From Macrothele yani (Eukaryota; Arthropoda; Arachnida; Araneae; Macrothelidae), in the NCBI GenBank assembly GCA_039090855.1, contig CM077002.1:85750194-85814193 (forward strand): a stretch of DNA of 64,000 nt. Reading direction: 5' to 3'. A model generated the notes under the pieces. It was not told where the DNA came from, did no database searches, and was given only the letters and a program-made list of their open reading frames with translations. The translations under genes were made by a program, and so were the position numbers. Below are positions 1-10,029 of the stretch, piece by piece; the stretch's first letter is position 1, and every line of letters begins with the position of its first letter.

Positions 1-885
1 GTAAGTGGAAAATCAATACGTGAAGATGAAATGGGTTCATCGTGATTCTCACACCTCATTATTTGGCATTTGCCTCTGTCTTGTGGAAATGCGCGATAAT
101 GATGCTGTTGTACATGAGTATTTGAACACGCTTAAGAAACCAAGTGATAGATAGAGGCAAGAACAAAGTTGAAAACTAACTTCTAGAATACCGACTTTAT
201 AGGTGAATTAAAATTCTTACAAGAACTGCCGTAGACAAACACAAAGGTTTTTAAGATCCATGCCAGGCTACATATTTTGTTTCTTGTTTTACTTTTCTAT
301 TTCCTTCGAATATGTCAATAATAGTACGTTTATCACCTAACACCTTATAAAGCGGCAGCGAAAGTTGAGCGGTTTTTGTAAGGATTTTAACACTCTATAA
401 AGCGGAAATTCTGGAAGTTTACAAGAGTGTTCTTTCATCTATTCCTTAAGGTACAAGTGTAAGATGCCGAGTCTTTACAGACGTAGCTCTTTCACAGTAG
501 TATCACTCACTTTTCATGCACGAGGTAGAAAGTAACAGCGTACTCAAGGGAAATTCGGTAATTGATGTCAGCAACCAACAACCATGAGAATCTACGCTGC
601 ACAGTAAATATTGATGTGAATGAGAGAGCATGAAGTTAGAATCACAAGGTATTTATGTACAGAGAGGAAACTGACGTAGAAGTCATGGAAATTCCCTAAC
701 AACGTTAGAGAAAAGAAAGTTGCGCCCTCGTATAGTTACACGGATATTCAACGTGACTTGCAATCGTGACATAAATCATAGTGCTGTGCAACGTAACGGC
801 GGCTCATTGGAATCCGGTTCGCCAGCATTATTGCTCTTCAACCTCTTTCAAGAATTCTGTGACCCTCCCTAAATATTTTTTTGTT
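1..885. other. no gene recognised
   Basis: No coding frame, splice-flanked exon or known repeat was recognised. Two short look-alike stretches (around 338-352 and 392-404, both containing TATAAAGCGG) hint at a small diverged duplication. Confidence 0.5.
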
Positions 886-1110
886 CCGCGGTTTAAAGAC
901 CACCAAGAGCAACCCTTAGGGCTATGAGCAGTTGCCCGCCCTTAATTTAGGGCCACTGGTTACAGGGAAGGGAAGGACATAGAGTTATCAGACAGGCACA
1001 CCATCCATGCGTCATACGGGAGATTAACCTAGGCGCATCTCGAACGAATGGTCAGAAGCCATTCCCTCAGACCACTCAGCCGACGGTCGTGATTTTCGAC
1101 AACTGGACGG
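886..1110 (-). mobile_element. tRNA-derived SINE, diverged copy (S1)
   Basis: Reverse-strand copy of the window's main SINE family. The tail end (GTTTAAAGACCACC) comes first, then the diagnostic middle (GAGCAGTTGCCCGCCC, ACTGGTTACAGGGAAGGGAA), and the tRNA-like head lies near 1,030-1,105. It is clearly more mutated than the copies at 1,498 and 30,044, so it is an older insertion. The tRNA-like B box is no longer intact. Confidence 0.75.
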
Positions 1111-1283
1111 CATGTGATTTTCCCATTATTGCCCTAGATGGTCCGGCTCTTCTTTTTCCTAACTGACGTCTTAGAAGAGATTTTTGTCCAAATGTCTCCC
1201 GCAGCCAGATAGCATATTCAGACATGCAATTTACATATACAGCCAGCATTGTAGTTTACTGTCGTTTGCTCCGTTGAAGAACA

Positions 1284-1497
1284 GTTGCCGCGGTGGCGCA
1301 GTGGCCTGAGCGATGGTTTCTGATCATTCGCCCGAGATGGGCCCGGGTTCGAATCCCGGTGAGGTATGGATGTTGTGTTTGTCTTACGGCCCTGGCTCTT
1401 TCCCTTTCCTGGAACCAGTGGCCTAAATTAGGGACAGGCGACTGCTTATAGCCCACTGAGGTGCTCACGGTGGTCGTTAAACCTCCAAACAAAAAAA
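1284..1497 (+). mobile_element. tRNA-derived SINE (S2)
   Basis: Forward SINE copy with a tRNA-like head. The A-box region is GGTGGCGCAGTGG and the B box is GGGTTCGAATCCCGG. The family-specific body follows (CTGGAACCAGTGGCC, GCGACTGCTTATAGCCCA, GGTGGTCGTTAAACCTCC) and a short A-rich tail. It abuts the next copy directly, giving a head-to-tail pair. SINEs of this kind are transcribed by pol III and depend on a LINE for copying. Which LINE serves this one is not visible. Confidence 0.88.
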
Positions 1498-1731
1498 GGC
1501 CGCCCCGGTGGCGCAGTGGTCTAAGGCGCTGGCCTCTGATCATTCGTCCGTAAGGGGTCCGGGTTCGAATCCCGGTCAGGCATGGATGTTGTGTCTGTCT
1601 TACGGCACTGGCTCTCTCCCTTCCCTGGAACCAGTGACCCTAAATTAGGGACGGGCGACTGCTTATAGCCCATTGAGTTGCTCACGGTGGTCGTTAAACC
1701 TCCAATCAAAAAAAAAAAAAAAAAAAAGAAC
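1498..1731 (+). mobile_element. tRNA-derived SINE, near-consensus copy (S3)
   Basis: Complete-looking SINE of about 233 bp. The head begins GGCCGCCCCGGTGGCGCAG, the B box is GGTTCGAATCC, then come the SINE body and a poly(A) tail of about 19 A. It is very similar to the copy at 30,044, which suggests recent amplification of this subfamily. The tRNA ancestor is probably a long-variable-arm type (Leu or Ser) judging by the distance between the boxes; this is inference. Confidence 0.9.
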
Positions 1732-1749
1732 AGATTCCGTTTTTGTTTC

Positions 1750-1952
1750 GGAGGTTTAACGACCACCTTCAGCAACTCAATTGGCCATAAGCAGTTGGCC
1801 GTCAACACTGGCTTGAGGAAAGGGAGAAAGCCGGTGCCGTCGGATAATCACATGATCCATACCTCACCTGGTATTCGAACCCAGACCCATCTCGGACGAA
1901 TAATCATAAGCCAGCGCTTAGACAACTGGGCTGCAGTGGAGCCAGACGGCAT
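1750..1952 (-). mobile_element. tRNA-derived SINE, reverse copy (S4)
   Basis: Reverse copy facing S3 tail to tail. It starts with the complement of the tail (GGAGGTTTAACGACCACC) and runs to a degraded tRNA-like head that still shows the B-box complement (GGTATTCGAACC). Together with S1-S3 it makes a cluster of four SINEs in 1.1 kb. Confidence 0.8.
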
Positions 1953-1987
1953 TTGAAGTTCTGGAGAACAGACACTGCAGAAAATAG

Positions 1988-2370
1988 CAGTGTGTGTGTG
2001 TGTCTGCTGAAATGTTTTTTTCCTTATCCTCTTCTGAAACTGTTGGTTATCCTCTCCGGTTGCGAAGGGCTTTCAACTGGGTGTTATTAACTCTGCCAAC
2101 TAAGCTCAGGAACTTCAATAAAGCATGTTCCTCCCTCCTACTTCTTTGCCATGGACGAAATGGTAAAGTAAAAAGTAAAAGTGGCGTGTGTGTGGAGGTG
2201 TGTGTCTGTGTGTATGTCTGTGCGTGTGCTGATTGTTTTTTCCTTATCCTCTTCTGTTGCGAAGGGCTATCAACTGGGTGTTATTAACTTTGCCAACTAA
2301 GCTCAGGAACTTGAATGAAGCATGTTCCTTCTTCCAACTTTTTGCCATGGGCGAAATGGTGAAGTAAATA
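1988..2370. repeat. imperfect tandem duplication with GT-rich spacers
   Basis: A block of about 145-180 bp occurs twice (about 1,990-2,168 and 2,224-2,366). Both copies contain CCTTATCCTCTTCTG, AACTGGGTGTTATTAACT, CCAACTAAGCTCAGGAACTT and TTTGCCATGG-CGAAATGGT. Each copy is preceded by a GT-rich simple repeat. No coding content was recognised. Confidence 0.85.
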
Positions 2371-3024
2371 AGTTCAAGGTTCAATTAAGTTCTAAATGAC
2401 TGTTGTTAAATTTTGCAAAGAAAGAATTGAAGAATTTTCGTTTACAATTATGAGTTCTAGTAAAATGTAGGAATATCTGTATAAACAAAAAAGAAAGAAT
2501 GAACCAAATGAACCCGTAGTCCAATATGATTTGACCAAGAACACTTTCTGCGCAGTCATGTACATGTTTACCACACCGAGACTGGCCACGAACTGAGCTA
2601 AAGGGTGTGGAGAACTCAACGTCAGAAGTTGGCGACGGTTCCTATGGCGGCAGCAATACCGCGCCACGCAGGCAAAACATGCCGGAGTCGTGTTGCATTT
2701 AAACATGTCTCTATCCATGTCGGTATTCCCGTAGTGGCAACCGTCTTTTTTTATGTGTTATGTCTGTAGTAAACAATAACTCGGGGTCTCCTAGGAGTGA
2801 AATACCCTGTACATTCACACTCACATATATCCCGTACACTCGCATATCTCATCCCTTCCCTCGGAAGTGAAATTTTGGCTACCACACTGAGCATTTATTT
2901 ATATCTAATCTTACATGTTTCAGAGTAATCCAGCCTTTTTGCGTTTTGCAAAATGACGGAATTGCATTGCAATAACATTTTACGGAATTCAATATAAGAG
3001 TATCTGTGGATATTTCTTTGGTAT
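2371..3024. other. no gene recognised
   Basis: Unassigned sequence. No exon-like frame with splice sites and no repeat match inside the window was found. Confidence 0.5.
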
Positions 3025-3235
3025 TTCAGTTTCTTGAAGATGACAATCCGTTTTCTGGTGTAAATATGACAAGGATGGTAAGTAAGGTAATATCAGAAAA
3101 CTTGAAAATGTCTTCGTCCTACAGCGGGAATCGAATCCGTGTCTCTCAGATAGCGCATTGGTATGCTAACCACTACACCACCCAGAACGACCAGGTCTCA
3201 AGTTTCTGATTAATTTGAATATAACCATCACATGA
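3025..3235 (-). mobile_element. second tRNA-like repeat family, reverse copy
   Basis: Read on the minus strand it contains a tRNA-like core: GGGTGGTGTAGTGGTTAGC (A-box-like), then GGATTCGATTCCCGC (B-box-like). It is embedded in a non-tRNA flank that is also found at 3,427-3,673. The flanks include GTGATGGTTATATTCAAATT before the core and CATCCTTGTCATATTTACACC after it. This family is distinct from the S1-S7 SINEs. It lies directly opposite a forward copy and so forms an inverted pair. Confidence 0.7.
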
Positions 3236-3690
3236 TACCATCAACTTACATACTTACCATCCTTGTCATATTTACACCAAAAAACGGATTGGCATCTTCA
3301 AAATTTGTATTGTATGGTGTAATTCCGCATTCCATTCATGATTTTTCTGCTCCTCCGGGCAATCACGGGATAGGATTCTTAACATCCAGATTCGCTAAAC
3401 ATGAATGCCGGTTGCTTCGACTAGCGAAACCTGTGATGGTTATATTCAAATTAATCGGAAACTTGAGACTTCGTCGTTCTGGGTGGGGTAGTGGTTAGCA
3501 TACCCGGGCGCTACCTAGGAGGCGCGGATTCGATTTCCGCTTCAGGAAGACGAAATTTTAAAGTTTTCGGATATTAACTCACTTATCATCCTTGACATAT
3601 TTGCACCAAAAAACGGATTGGCATCTACAAAATTTGTATTGTATGGTGTAATTCCGTATTCCATTCATGATTTCAGTTCCTTTTAACAAA
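3236..3690 (+). mobile_element. second tRNA-like repeat family, forward partial dimer
   Basis: Forward copies of the same family in tandem. The block CCATCCTTGTCATATTTACA... ATTCCATTCATGATT at about 3,258-3,346 recurs at about 3,588-3,673. Between them lie the conserved upstream flank (about 3,430) and a tRNA-like core (about 3,484-3,545: GTAGTGGTTAGCATACC, then GGATTCGATTTCCGC). The period is about 330 bp. It could be a dimeric SINE or part of a larger non-autonomous element. No protein is encoded. Confidence 0.65.
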
Positions 3691-4299
3691 ATTTCCACTT
3701 TTTACTGCTTTAAACTTCAGCTCATTTTACTTTTCTTTTCTTTGCTGTTGCTTCAAATTACAACATACAGTCATCACTAACATCTCACACCTAGTGTCAA
3801 TATGGTGCTTAAACTGATGTAACACAAATCACAAACACTAAATGAATAAATATTAATGCTAATTTACTACGAATTTTATTCATCTCTTTCGATGCATTTC
3901 AAGATTTCTGCGCCCGAAGTATTATTTTCCTAATCAGTAATGATCGATTTTATAAATTCAGTGCATTATGCTTTTGATCTCTTCTTTGATATGAAGCCTT
4001 GTATTTAAGAGTTATAATTTATCTCCCGTGTGACATAATTGTTCGAACCACTTCATTGGAGTTTCATTGTTATTTCCCCCGGCTGAACTGTCCCACTCAA
4101 AGCTGGTGTAAACTGTGTGAATCCATATAAACCCATTGATTTCTCTTATCACCCACATGCCAGCCATTTACGTGAGAAAGGTGAATGAGCGCAGATTGGA
4201 TTCTAATGTCTCCTGAAGAAAGTCTTACTTCATACGTAATTCGCACTGCACAGAATTTTTACTTTGTTTAGCCTCTTGCTTAAACACTGTCTCTTACAA
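3691..4299. other. no gene recognised
   Basis: AT-rich sequence without a recognisable exon or repeat. It may include the decayed 3' part of the remnant RT to the right, but nothing can be aligned by eye. Confidence 0.45.
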
Positions 4300-4870
4300 G
4301 TCATAAAATATTTTTCTGGTTTTGCTAATTCTATTGTCCAATTCTTTACTAAGCAACACCACCTCATCAGTTGCAATAGTCATGTAAATTAAATACGTTA
4401 TCTCTTCAGCTACCTTCTCATCAACCGTACAGTTACCCCTTAGGACTCAGCTAATAATCCGTAATTTAGATTTCTCAATATTTCTAATCTTTCGATTAAG
4501 ATATGCTGAGATTCTTAGAAATTAACATAAACTTATCAGCGTACAGCAGAACTTTGGTATCCGAACCAGCTGTTTTGTTCCTCAATATTCCTCATACGAA
4601 TACTTTCTTCAGTAGGCTTATGAACTGAAATTAAGAAAAAGATAGAGACATCCTCAATTTATGTTGAAAGCAGAGTTAATATCGAACCACTTACCGTTAT
4701 TTCTTTAATCCGGACTATTATGCGACTTTTGCAGTCAAAGTTTATTTGTTGACTTTAATAATTTTATCTTTCTATTCATGGTTCTTTTAACATACTAAAG
4801 AGCTTGTTTGTACGAATCGTCTCGAAAGCCTTTTCAGGATCATGCAACACAGTAAAAGGAAACTGGTTCA
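4300..4870 (-). pseudogene. degenerate non-LTR reverse-transcriptase remnant
   Basis: The minus strand near 4,845 reads HDPEKAFETIR, like RT motif A (FxDxEKAFDxV). About 300 nt further on, near 4,540, it reads VLLYADKFMLIS, like motif C (LLYADDxxLxS). The spacing of about 100 codons fits a non-LTR RT. The stretch between and beyond is full of stops and frameshifts. It is not close to the other RTs here and looks much older. Confidence 0.55.
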
Positions 4871-5142
4871 CCTTATGGAATTATTCAAGTAGCGGCTAAC
4901 GCAAAGAAAAAGTGTAAAATTGACGATACTGTAGAATATTACTTTCATAGAAACGAAATATCTCCCGACATTTTAACTTTTTTATTTTATTAAAATTATT
5001 TTTGCGCCAAGTGCCGTTTGTAAATTTGTAAATATTTTTGCACTAAGTGCCTTTTGTAATCTCACAATAAAACACAGTTTCTAGCATCAGAATTTTGTCT
5101 GTTAAAATATAATTTTTTATTGAAGGTTTAACAACCACCTTG

Positions 5143-5164
5143 GCCGCCCCGGTGACGCAGTGGT
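5143..5164 (+). mobile_element. SINE S5, 5' fragment (split by insertion)
   Basis: GGCCGCCCCGGTGACGCAG followed by TGGT is the first 22 nt of the main SINE. The sequence then switches to an unrelated 3-kb insert, and the rest of the SINE resumes at 8,182. Just upstream, AACAACCACCTT matches AACGACCACCTT found after the SINE's poly(A) at 8,391-8,402. This probably is the SINE's own target duplication with one mismatch. Confidence 0.85.
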
Positions 5165-8100
5165 GGTGAAGTTGTTTTTTCTCGCTCCCGTCTTTGGATC
5201 GAGCTTGTGTGTTATTTGCCGTTTCTACGTTCGTTATTTTTGTTATTTTGCGTATCTGAATGGTTAGTGCACCAGTTTCTCCTGGCGAGTTGCCTTGTAA
5301 GTACTTCTACGTTTTGTGACTGTTTTATTTTTTGTCTCGACGACACGCTGTCGTTGACCAACGCCTGTGTTGACTTTTTGCGTTTCAGCTCATCGTGTTT
5401 CTTTTTGCAACCTTGCCGAGTTGGTAATCGTTGCGTGTGTTGTGTCCTGCTTTCATTTTGCGATAAGCGTCTTTGCTTTCGCTTAAGTTCATCCCTCCGC
5501 GTTGGGTTTGTTTACCTTTCGTGCGAGGCCTAAAGCTTGCAGATGTTCGCCGATGATGATGATGATGATGCCGCCACTCTAGCGGGTTCTTGCTCGCCGT
5601 CCGCTCGTCCTGCCAAGTTCCACCGATTGTCTTCCCGTCTCGCTCTGCTGTTGGTGACGTCATTGACGGTACTACGCCTGCACCTTTGACTTCAATGGAG
5701 AGCTCTCAGAGCGCCGCTGATTTTCCTTCTCTGTCTCCGACTCTTCATGCTACTGTTTCAAGATCTTCCTCGGCTTCTCAGGGCGGCGCTAAACTGGATT
5801 ACGCTGCTGTGGCTTCGGGCTTCTTCGACTTCGACTGCATCACGTGTTCCCCTTGCTATTAGTTCTGGTGTCTCGTGTGTCAGAGTGCAAGATGTTCTTC
5901 GCATCACAGTTCCAGACTCTTCCGCAGAAGGTAAGGATTTACTTTCTCGCCAGCAACTTGGCCTCGTTTTCGAGGCCCTGCCTCGACACTCCTTTAAAGC
6001 TGTATTCGACAGCCCTGCGTCGCATTCTCCCTACCGGTGCTGTGACACATATGGCTCGTAAGCCACGTTCTGTGGTGGTTTACTTTTCGACCATGACTAA
6101 CGTTGATCTAGTGCAAACGACCGGGATTGTCGTTCGCCGCCGAACTTTGTTTGGTGTCCCGGTTTCTCAGCCTTCGGTGCTCTTGACGCTTTTCCCGGCT
6201 GCACCAGAGCTTTCTGACGTCTTGCTACGCCATGCGCTATCTCAGTGCGGGAGGGTGATCGGTCCGATCCGATCCGATCACTTTCCGCGGCTCCGAACGA
6301 TCCAGAGGATAAATCTATCCTCGGTTTCCGTCGCCAAGTGCGGATGGTTTTTGCTAATGATCATGATGCTGCTTCCTGTCCTTCGGTGCTTGAATATGTA
6401 ATTGGTAGTCAACGTTTTCGTGAGGAAGTGTTCCAAGATCTCCGTTGCTTCCAATGTAAGGGTACTGGGCACGTCCGTTCCCAGTGCCCTCATCTCGTCC
6501 TCTACGCAAACCTGCTTCTGCGTCGGCTGATGTTCCTGGATCGTCTTCTGTGACCCAACGTGCTCCACCATCTTCGGAACCCTCCTTATTACCGCTTTGC
6601 CTGTTTCGTTGGAACCTCCTGCCTCTTCCCTTCCTTCCTTGGAAGTGTCTTCTGCTTCATCTCCTACTGCAGTTCGCCCGGTATCAAGTGTTGCTGACCC
6701 CCTTTCTTCTAGCACCGGATCTTACTCGACGATTATCTCGGCTTCCCGCCTCCCTCGTCTCTTCTTTCAGCGCCAGTTACTACTGCTTCTGTTGTTTTTC
6801 TAGGTTCCGGTTCAGTCTTACCACCATCTCCACTGCATGATCCTACTCCCTAGCCAAGCTGGGCGGACCAGGCTTGAACAAGTTGGTTCGGTTCCTTCTG
6901 ATGCGCCTGCTACTGTGTCTGATGATGGTTCTTCTACGGACCCCATGGAAGCTGTTTCCTCCCCAGAGTCTCCTGCTTCTGACTCCGTCCCCCCGTTTTG
7001 TCCCCTCTGTTCCACTTACCTCCGAGATGGTTCCCCATCTTGCCAACTCAGACTACAATTGGACGCCGTTCATTTCTCGACAGGTTTTACCATCTGCTGA
7101 AGCGTTGGGCACCTTAGCCCTGGTGGATCTGACGATCGCCCCTTCCGGCTTCCCTGCGCTCCCTGATACCAGCGAGATTCCTCCCTTAGCGGTTGAAATT
7201 GCCACTCCGGATTTTATTCTTCTTCTCTGTGCGGTTTTTCGACTCAGCTGGAAGGATCTTCGTTTTTGGTTTCCCTTCTGTGCGAATCCTGCTGATCGTG
7301 TGAACATCTGGCGCCACTTTGCTACGTTTTTTCAATGGCGAGTGTCCCCGCGTCCTCGTCAGCCATGCCCGGAATTGCCTGATTTCACTTTCCGCTACAC
7401 TACAAAGGTGTTCCTCGATTATTGTAACAACGTGTTCCTGCTCGATAGACAAGAATGTTGGGTTTTTCCTGACCCAGGGCTTGATCGTAGCACTGCATGT
7501 AAGGACCTTCGGACTATCCTGCACAACTTTCGTCGCCTACGCTCCTAAACTGTTTATTGTTACTTGCTTGGACTGCACCCCTGTGGTGACTTTTTGTGAT
7601 GTTTCTATGCCGTTGTTTGTCAGTTTCGGCCTACTGCCCAGTGTTGCGTTTTGTATCTTTTCTCTGCATCTTTGTCAGCTTTGCTTGTTTTACCCTGTTT
7701 TCACCTGAATTAATGCGTTTTTGTACGTTTCGTATGTTTGTTGTTTATGCTCCTGACTTGTGTTTCGTGCTGTGTGATATTTTTTTTGTGTTTTTTTTTT
7801 TCATTGTTTTGGTGTTTGTATTCATGTACTGTGCGTGGTCAATTTTATTTTTTGGTTTTTTTTTTTTTTGTCCTTCGGGGTTTTTTAGTTTTGTGTGCAG
7901 CTAAGTCTGTCGCTGTATCCTTTTTGTGTTTTACGTCGACCGCAAGCCGTTGGTCAACGCATTTCTCTTCTTTTTCTTTTTTGCCTTTTACTATGTCTAT
8001 GTGTTGGTTTTTCTTCTATGTTACTTGATCTTTGTTAGTTACGTCTTGGAATTCTGCGATGTAGTTGCTTTTTTGTTTGCGCTGCGGTGTTATGTTGCCG

Positions 8101-8181
8101 GTGTGCCTTGGCGCACCTTCTGTTCCCCGTGATTTGGTTGTATGTTGTGTTTAGCTTTTAATAATAAAGATTTATTTGAAG
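5165..8181 (+). mobile_element. ORF1-only (HAL1-like) non-LTR retroelement, about 3.0 kb
   Basis: The insert is bounded by the direct repeat GCAGTGGT (5,157-5,164 and 8,182-8,189), an 8-bp target duplication inside the A box of a SINE. It encodes a damaged ORF1-type nucleic-acid-binding protein with a CCHC knuckle, but no endonuclease or RT anywhere in its 3 kb. The last 600 nt are T-rich and end with AATAAAGATTTATTTGAAG, which contains a poly(A) signal but no long A tail. The structure resembles ORF1-only derivatives such as HAL1, which rely on another element's RT. Alternatively it is an internally deleted copy of a larger LINE. Confidence 0.7.
5590..7548 (+). pseudogene. ORF1 (gag-like) protein with CCHC zinc knuckle, frameshifted
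   Basis: Several overlapping frames together make an ORF1-like protein. A Ser/Ala-rich N-terminal part is at about 5,590-5,860. An RRM-like middle part follows at about 6,050-6,290 (VVVYFSTMTNVDL ... LSQCGRVIGPI). After a frame change, 6,245-6,520 ends in the knuckle CFQCKGTGHVRSQC (CX2CX4HX4C, about 6,447-6,488). A proline/serine-rich part and a C-terminal frame (6,874-7,548, ending LRTILHNFRRL) come next. The layout of low-complexity N-terminus, RRM-like fold and CCHC is typical of ORF1 proteins of Jockey/I-group LINEs. At least two frame changes break it. The role of the C-terminal part is not recognised. Confidence 0.6.
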
Positions 8182-8392
8182 GCAGTGGTCTAAGCGATGG
8201 CCTCTGATCATTCGTCCGAACGGGGTCCGGGTTCGAATCCTGGTGAGGCATGGATGTTGTGTTTGTCTTACGGCACTGGCTCTCCCCTTTCCTGGAACCA
8301 GTGACCCTAAATTAGGGACGGGCGACTGCTTATAGCCCATTGAGTTGATCACGGTGGTCGTTAAGCCTCCAATAAAAAAAAAAAAAAAACGA
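8182..8392 (+). mobile_element. SINE S5, 3' part
   Basis: Continuation of the SINE interrupted at 5,164. It starts at the duplicated GCAGTGGT, then CTAAGCGATGGCC, the B box GGTTCGAATCCTGG, the SINE body, and A16 at 8,374-8,389. Removing 5,165-8,181 plus one copy of the 8-bp repeat restores a continuous SINE. Confidence 0.88.
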
Positions 8393-8533
8393 CCACCTTG
8401 AGCCTGTTGTTTTGTTGCTTGAACCGTATCAACAGTGCACATTGTCATTACCAAAATGTTTTGTTAAAGAGCTGAGCTGAGTGATTTCTTGTTTTGTCAT
8501 TTAATTCTAAGGCGATAACTGTTCTTAACTTAC

Positions 8534-8683
8534 CTTATCGTCTTGGGCATCATAGTGAACCATTACTGGTTGCCATGGAAAATTCATGACGACTTCATGG
8601 CCAAAAGTTGGAGCATAGAGGGAACTGATCTCAGAGAGAGCGCTCATTACACAAGACTTCGATGGAGAACTGTGAACTTCTAC
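8534..8683 (-). CDS. histidine acid phosphatase-like protein, internal exon (third seen)
   Basis: An open 150-nt minus-strand exon of 50 codons with a canonical acceptor (TCTATTCAATCAG before it) and donor (GTAAGTTAAG after it). The peptide contains VEVHSSPSKSCVMSALSEI, SLYAPTFG and FPWQPVMVHYDAQDDK. This matches the family segment that normally reads VxVRSTDxDRTxMSAxxNLAGLYPP...LPWQPxPVH...EDDK. It follows the exon at 30,498-30,578 in phase 0 across an intron of about 21.8 kb. The normally conserved RSTDxDR is HSSPSKS here, so the second phosphate-binding arginine is missing. Family members are secreted or lysosomal phosphomonoesterases; this one may lack activity. Clean splice sites and an intact frame argue against a pseudogene. 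Confidence 0.82.
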
Positions 8684-8823
8684 CTGATTGAATAGAACGT
8701 TTTGCAGTTAAAATCACATTCACATAAGCATGTATATATTTGTACGTGTCACTGAGTTATGCTTTATATAGTGAGTTCGCATAAATAAAGTTTGGTGTTT
8801 GGAGATCATTTTACATTTCTACT

Positions 8824-8984
8824 GGTATTCGCTTTTTGTTCTTTCCAAGAATAACATGATTCTACATAATGCAATTATCTGTTAATATGTATATTATCAG
8901 TTATGGTATTCGCTTTTTGTCCTTTCCAAGAATAACATGATTCCACATATTGCAATTATCTGTTAATATGTATATGATCAGTTA
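8824..8984. repeat. 81-bp tandem duplication
   Basis: GGTATTCGCTTTTTGT-CTTTCCAAGAATAACATGATT... to ATCAGTTAT occurs at 8,824-8,903 and again at 8,904-8,984, with only a few differences. It lies inside the long intron and has no coding content. Confidence 0.92.
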
Positions 8985-9525
8985 TGTTCTGCATTTGTTA
9001 CTGTATTAGTATGAATTCATTGGATGTGTTGTTTTATGTTTGTATTTATAATTAGGTGGGTGCGTATAAGAGTTTTCTTAATAAGTTTTATCTGGCAGAG
9101 AAGGTTAAGGAAAAGCATACGTTATATAATACGAAAAAAAGGAATGGAAAAATTTTAGAAACGCATTTCTATTTCAGAAGGTGTTTTTGTGATAGGAAAA
9201 ACTGAAGGGACTGGCCGCCAAGTCCTGTTTTCATCTTTATGTCAACATAGGCAGGAAATAAAAGTTTTAGTGATGAAGATTTATAATGAGTGACGTACAC
9301 TGCATTTAACTTTCCTTCTTGTTGATCTTTCACCCGTAAATTTTGTTTGCTTCTATGCTTTCCATAGTAGACGTAACATGTGAGTTTTTCACCCTTTAGG
9401 CTGCAAATGTCAGTCAGCCAAGTTACGCATGCTGAGATAAATGCTGGGGCCTTGCAACGAAAAGCTCTGACTAATTAGGCACGTTGTTCTTGTCACTGTT
9501 TACCATGTCCATTAATGTGTTATTA
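8985..9525. other. intron sequence, nothing recognised
   Basis: AT-rich intronic sequence of the acid phosphatase-like gene. No further repeat was recognised before the TTTCA-repeat tail of the next element. Confidence 0.5.
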
Positions 9526-10029
9526 TTTCATTTCATTTCATTTCATTTATTTCATTTATTGCATTTTAGTTGCTACAGACATGGTATTACATAATCATAA
9601 ATATATAGCACACATTATATTTTTGTAACAACAGGGAATGAGGAGGGAAAAGGCCTGGTAGGCCTGACGTGCCCTCTTCTCCCAAAGCATCAAAATGTTC
9701 ATGAAAACAAAAAAACAAAAAACAAAAAACAAAAAAAAACACAAACAAGTCAAGCCCACACAATATCAAACACAGCTACGGTGGTACTATAAATTAATAA
9801 AGGTAATAATACATTATGAGCTTTTGGTCAGTAAGAAATACCTGAGTTTTCGTTTAAATATATTAATATTATTAAGTGATACAATATCAGTCGGAAATGT
9901 ATTCCATAATACCGGACCAGTACAATTAACAAATGATCTAAATCGTTCTGTTAGTGGAAACATGGAAATTAGTGTTGTTTTTTATCTCGTGGAATAATCA
10001 TGACCACGAGTATTTATTGAAATTAAATT

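Noticed and set aside
3121..3545. Functional tRNA genes in the second tRNA-like family
   Set aside because: The cores do not form complete cloverleaves and are embedded in repeated non-tRNA flanks.
7596..8132. Phe-rich open frames
   Set aside because: Caused by the T-rich 3' region of the ORF1-only element; there is no conserved pattern.
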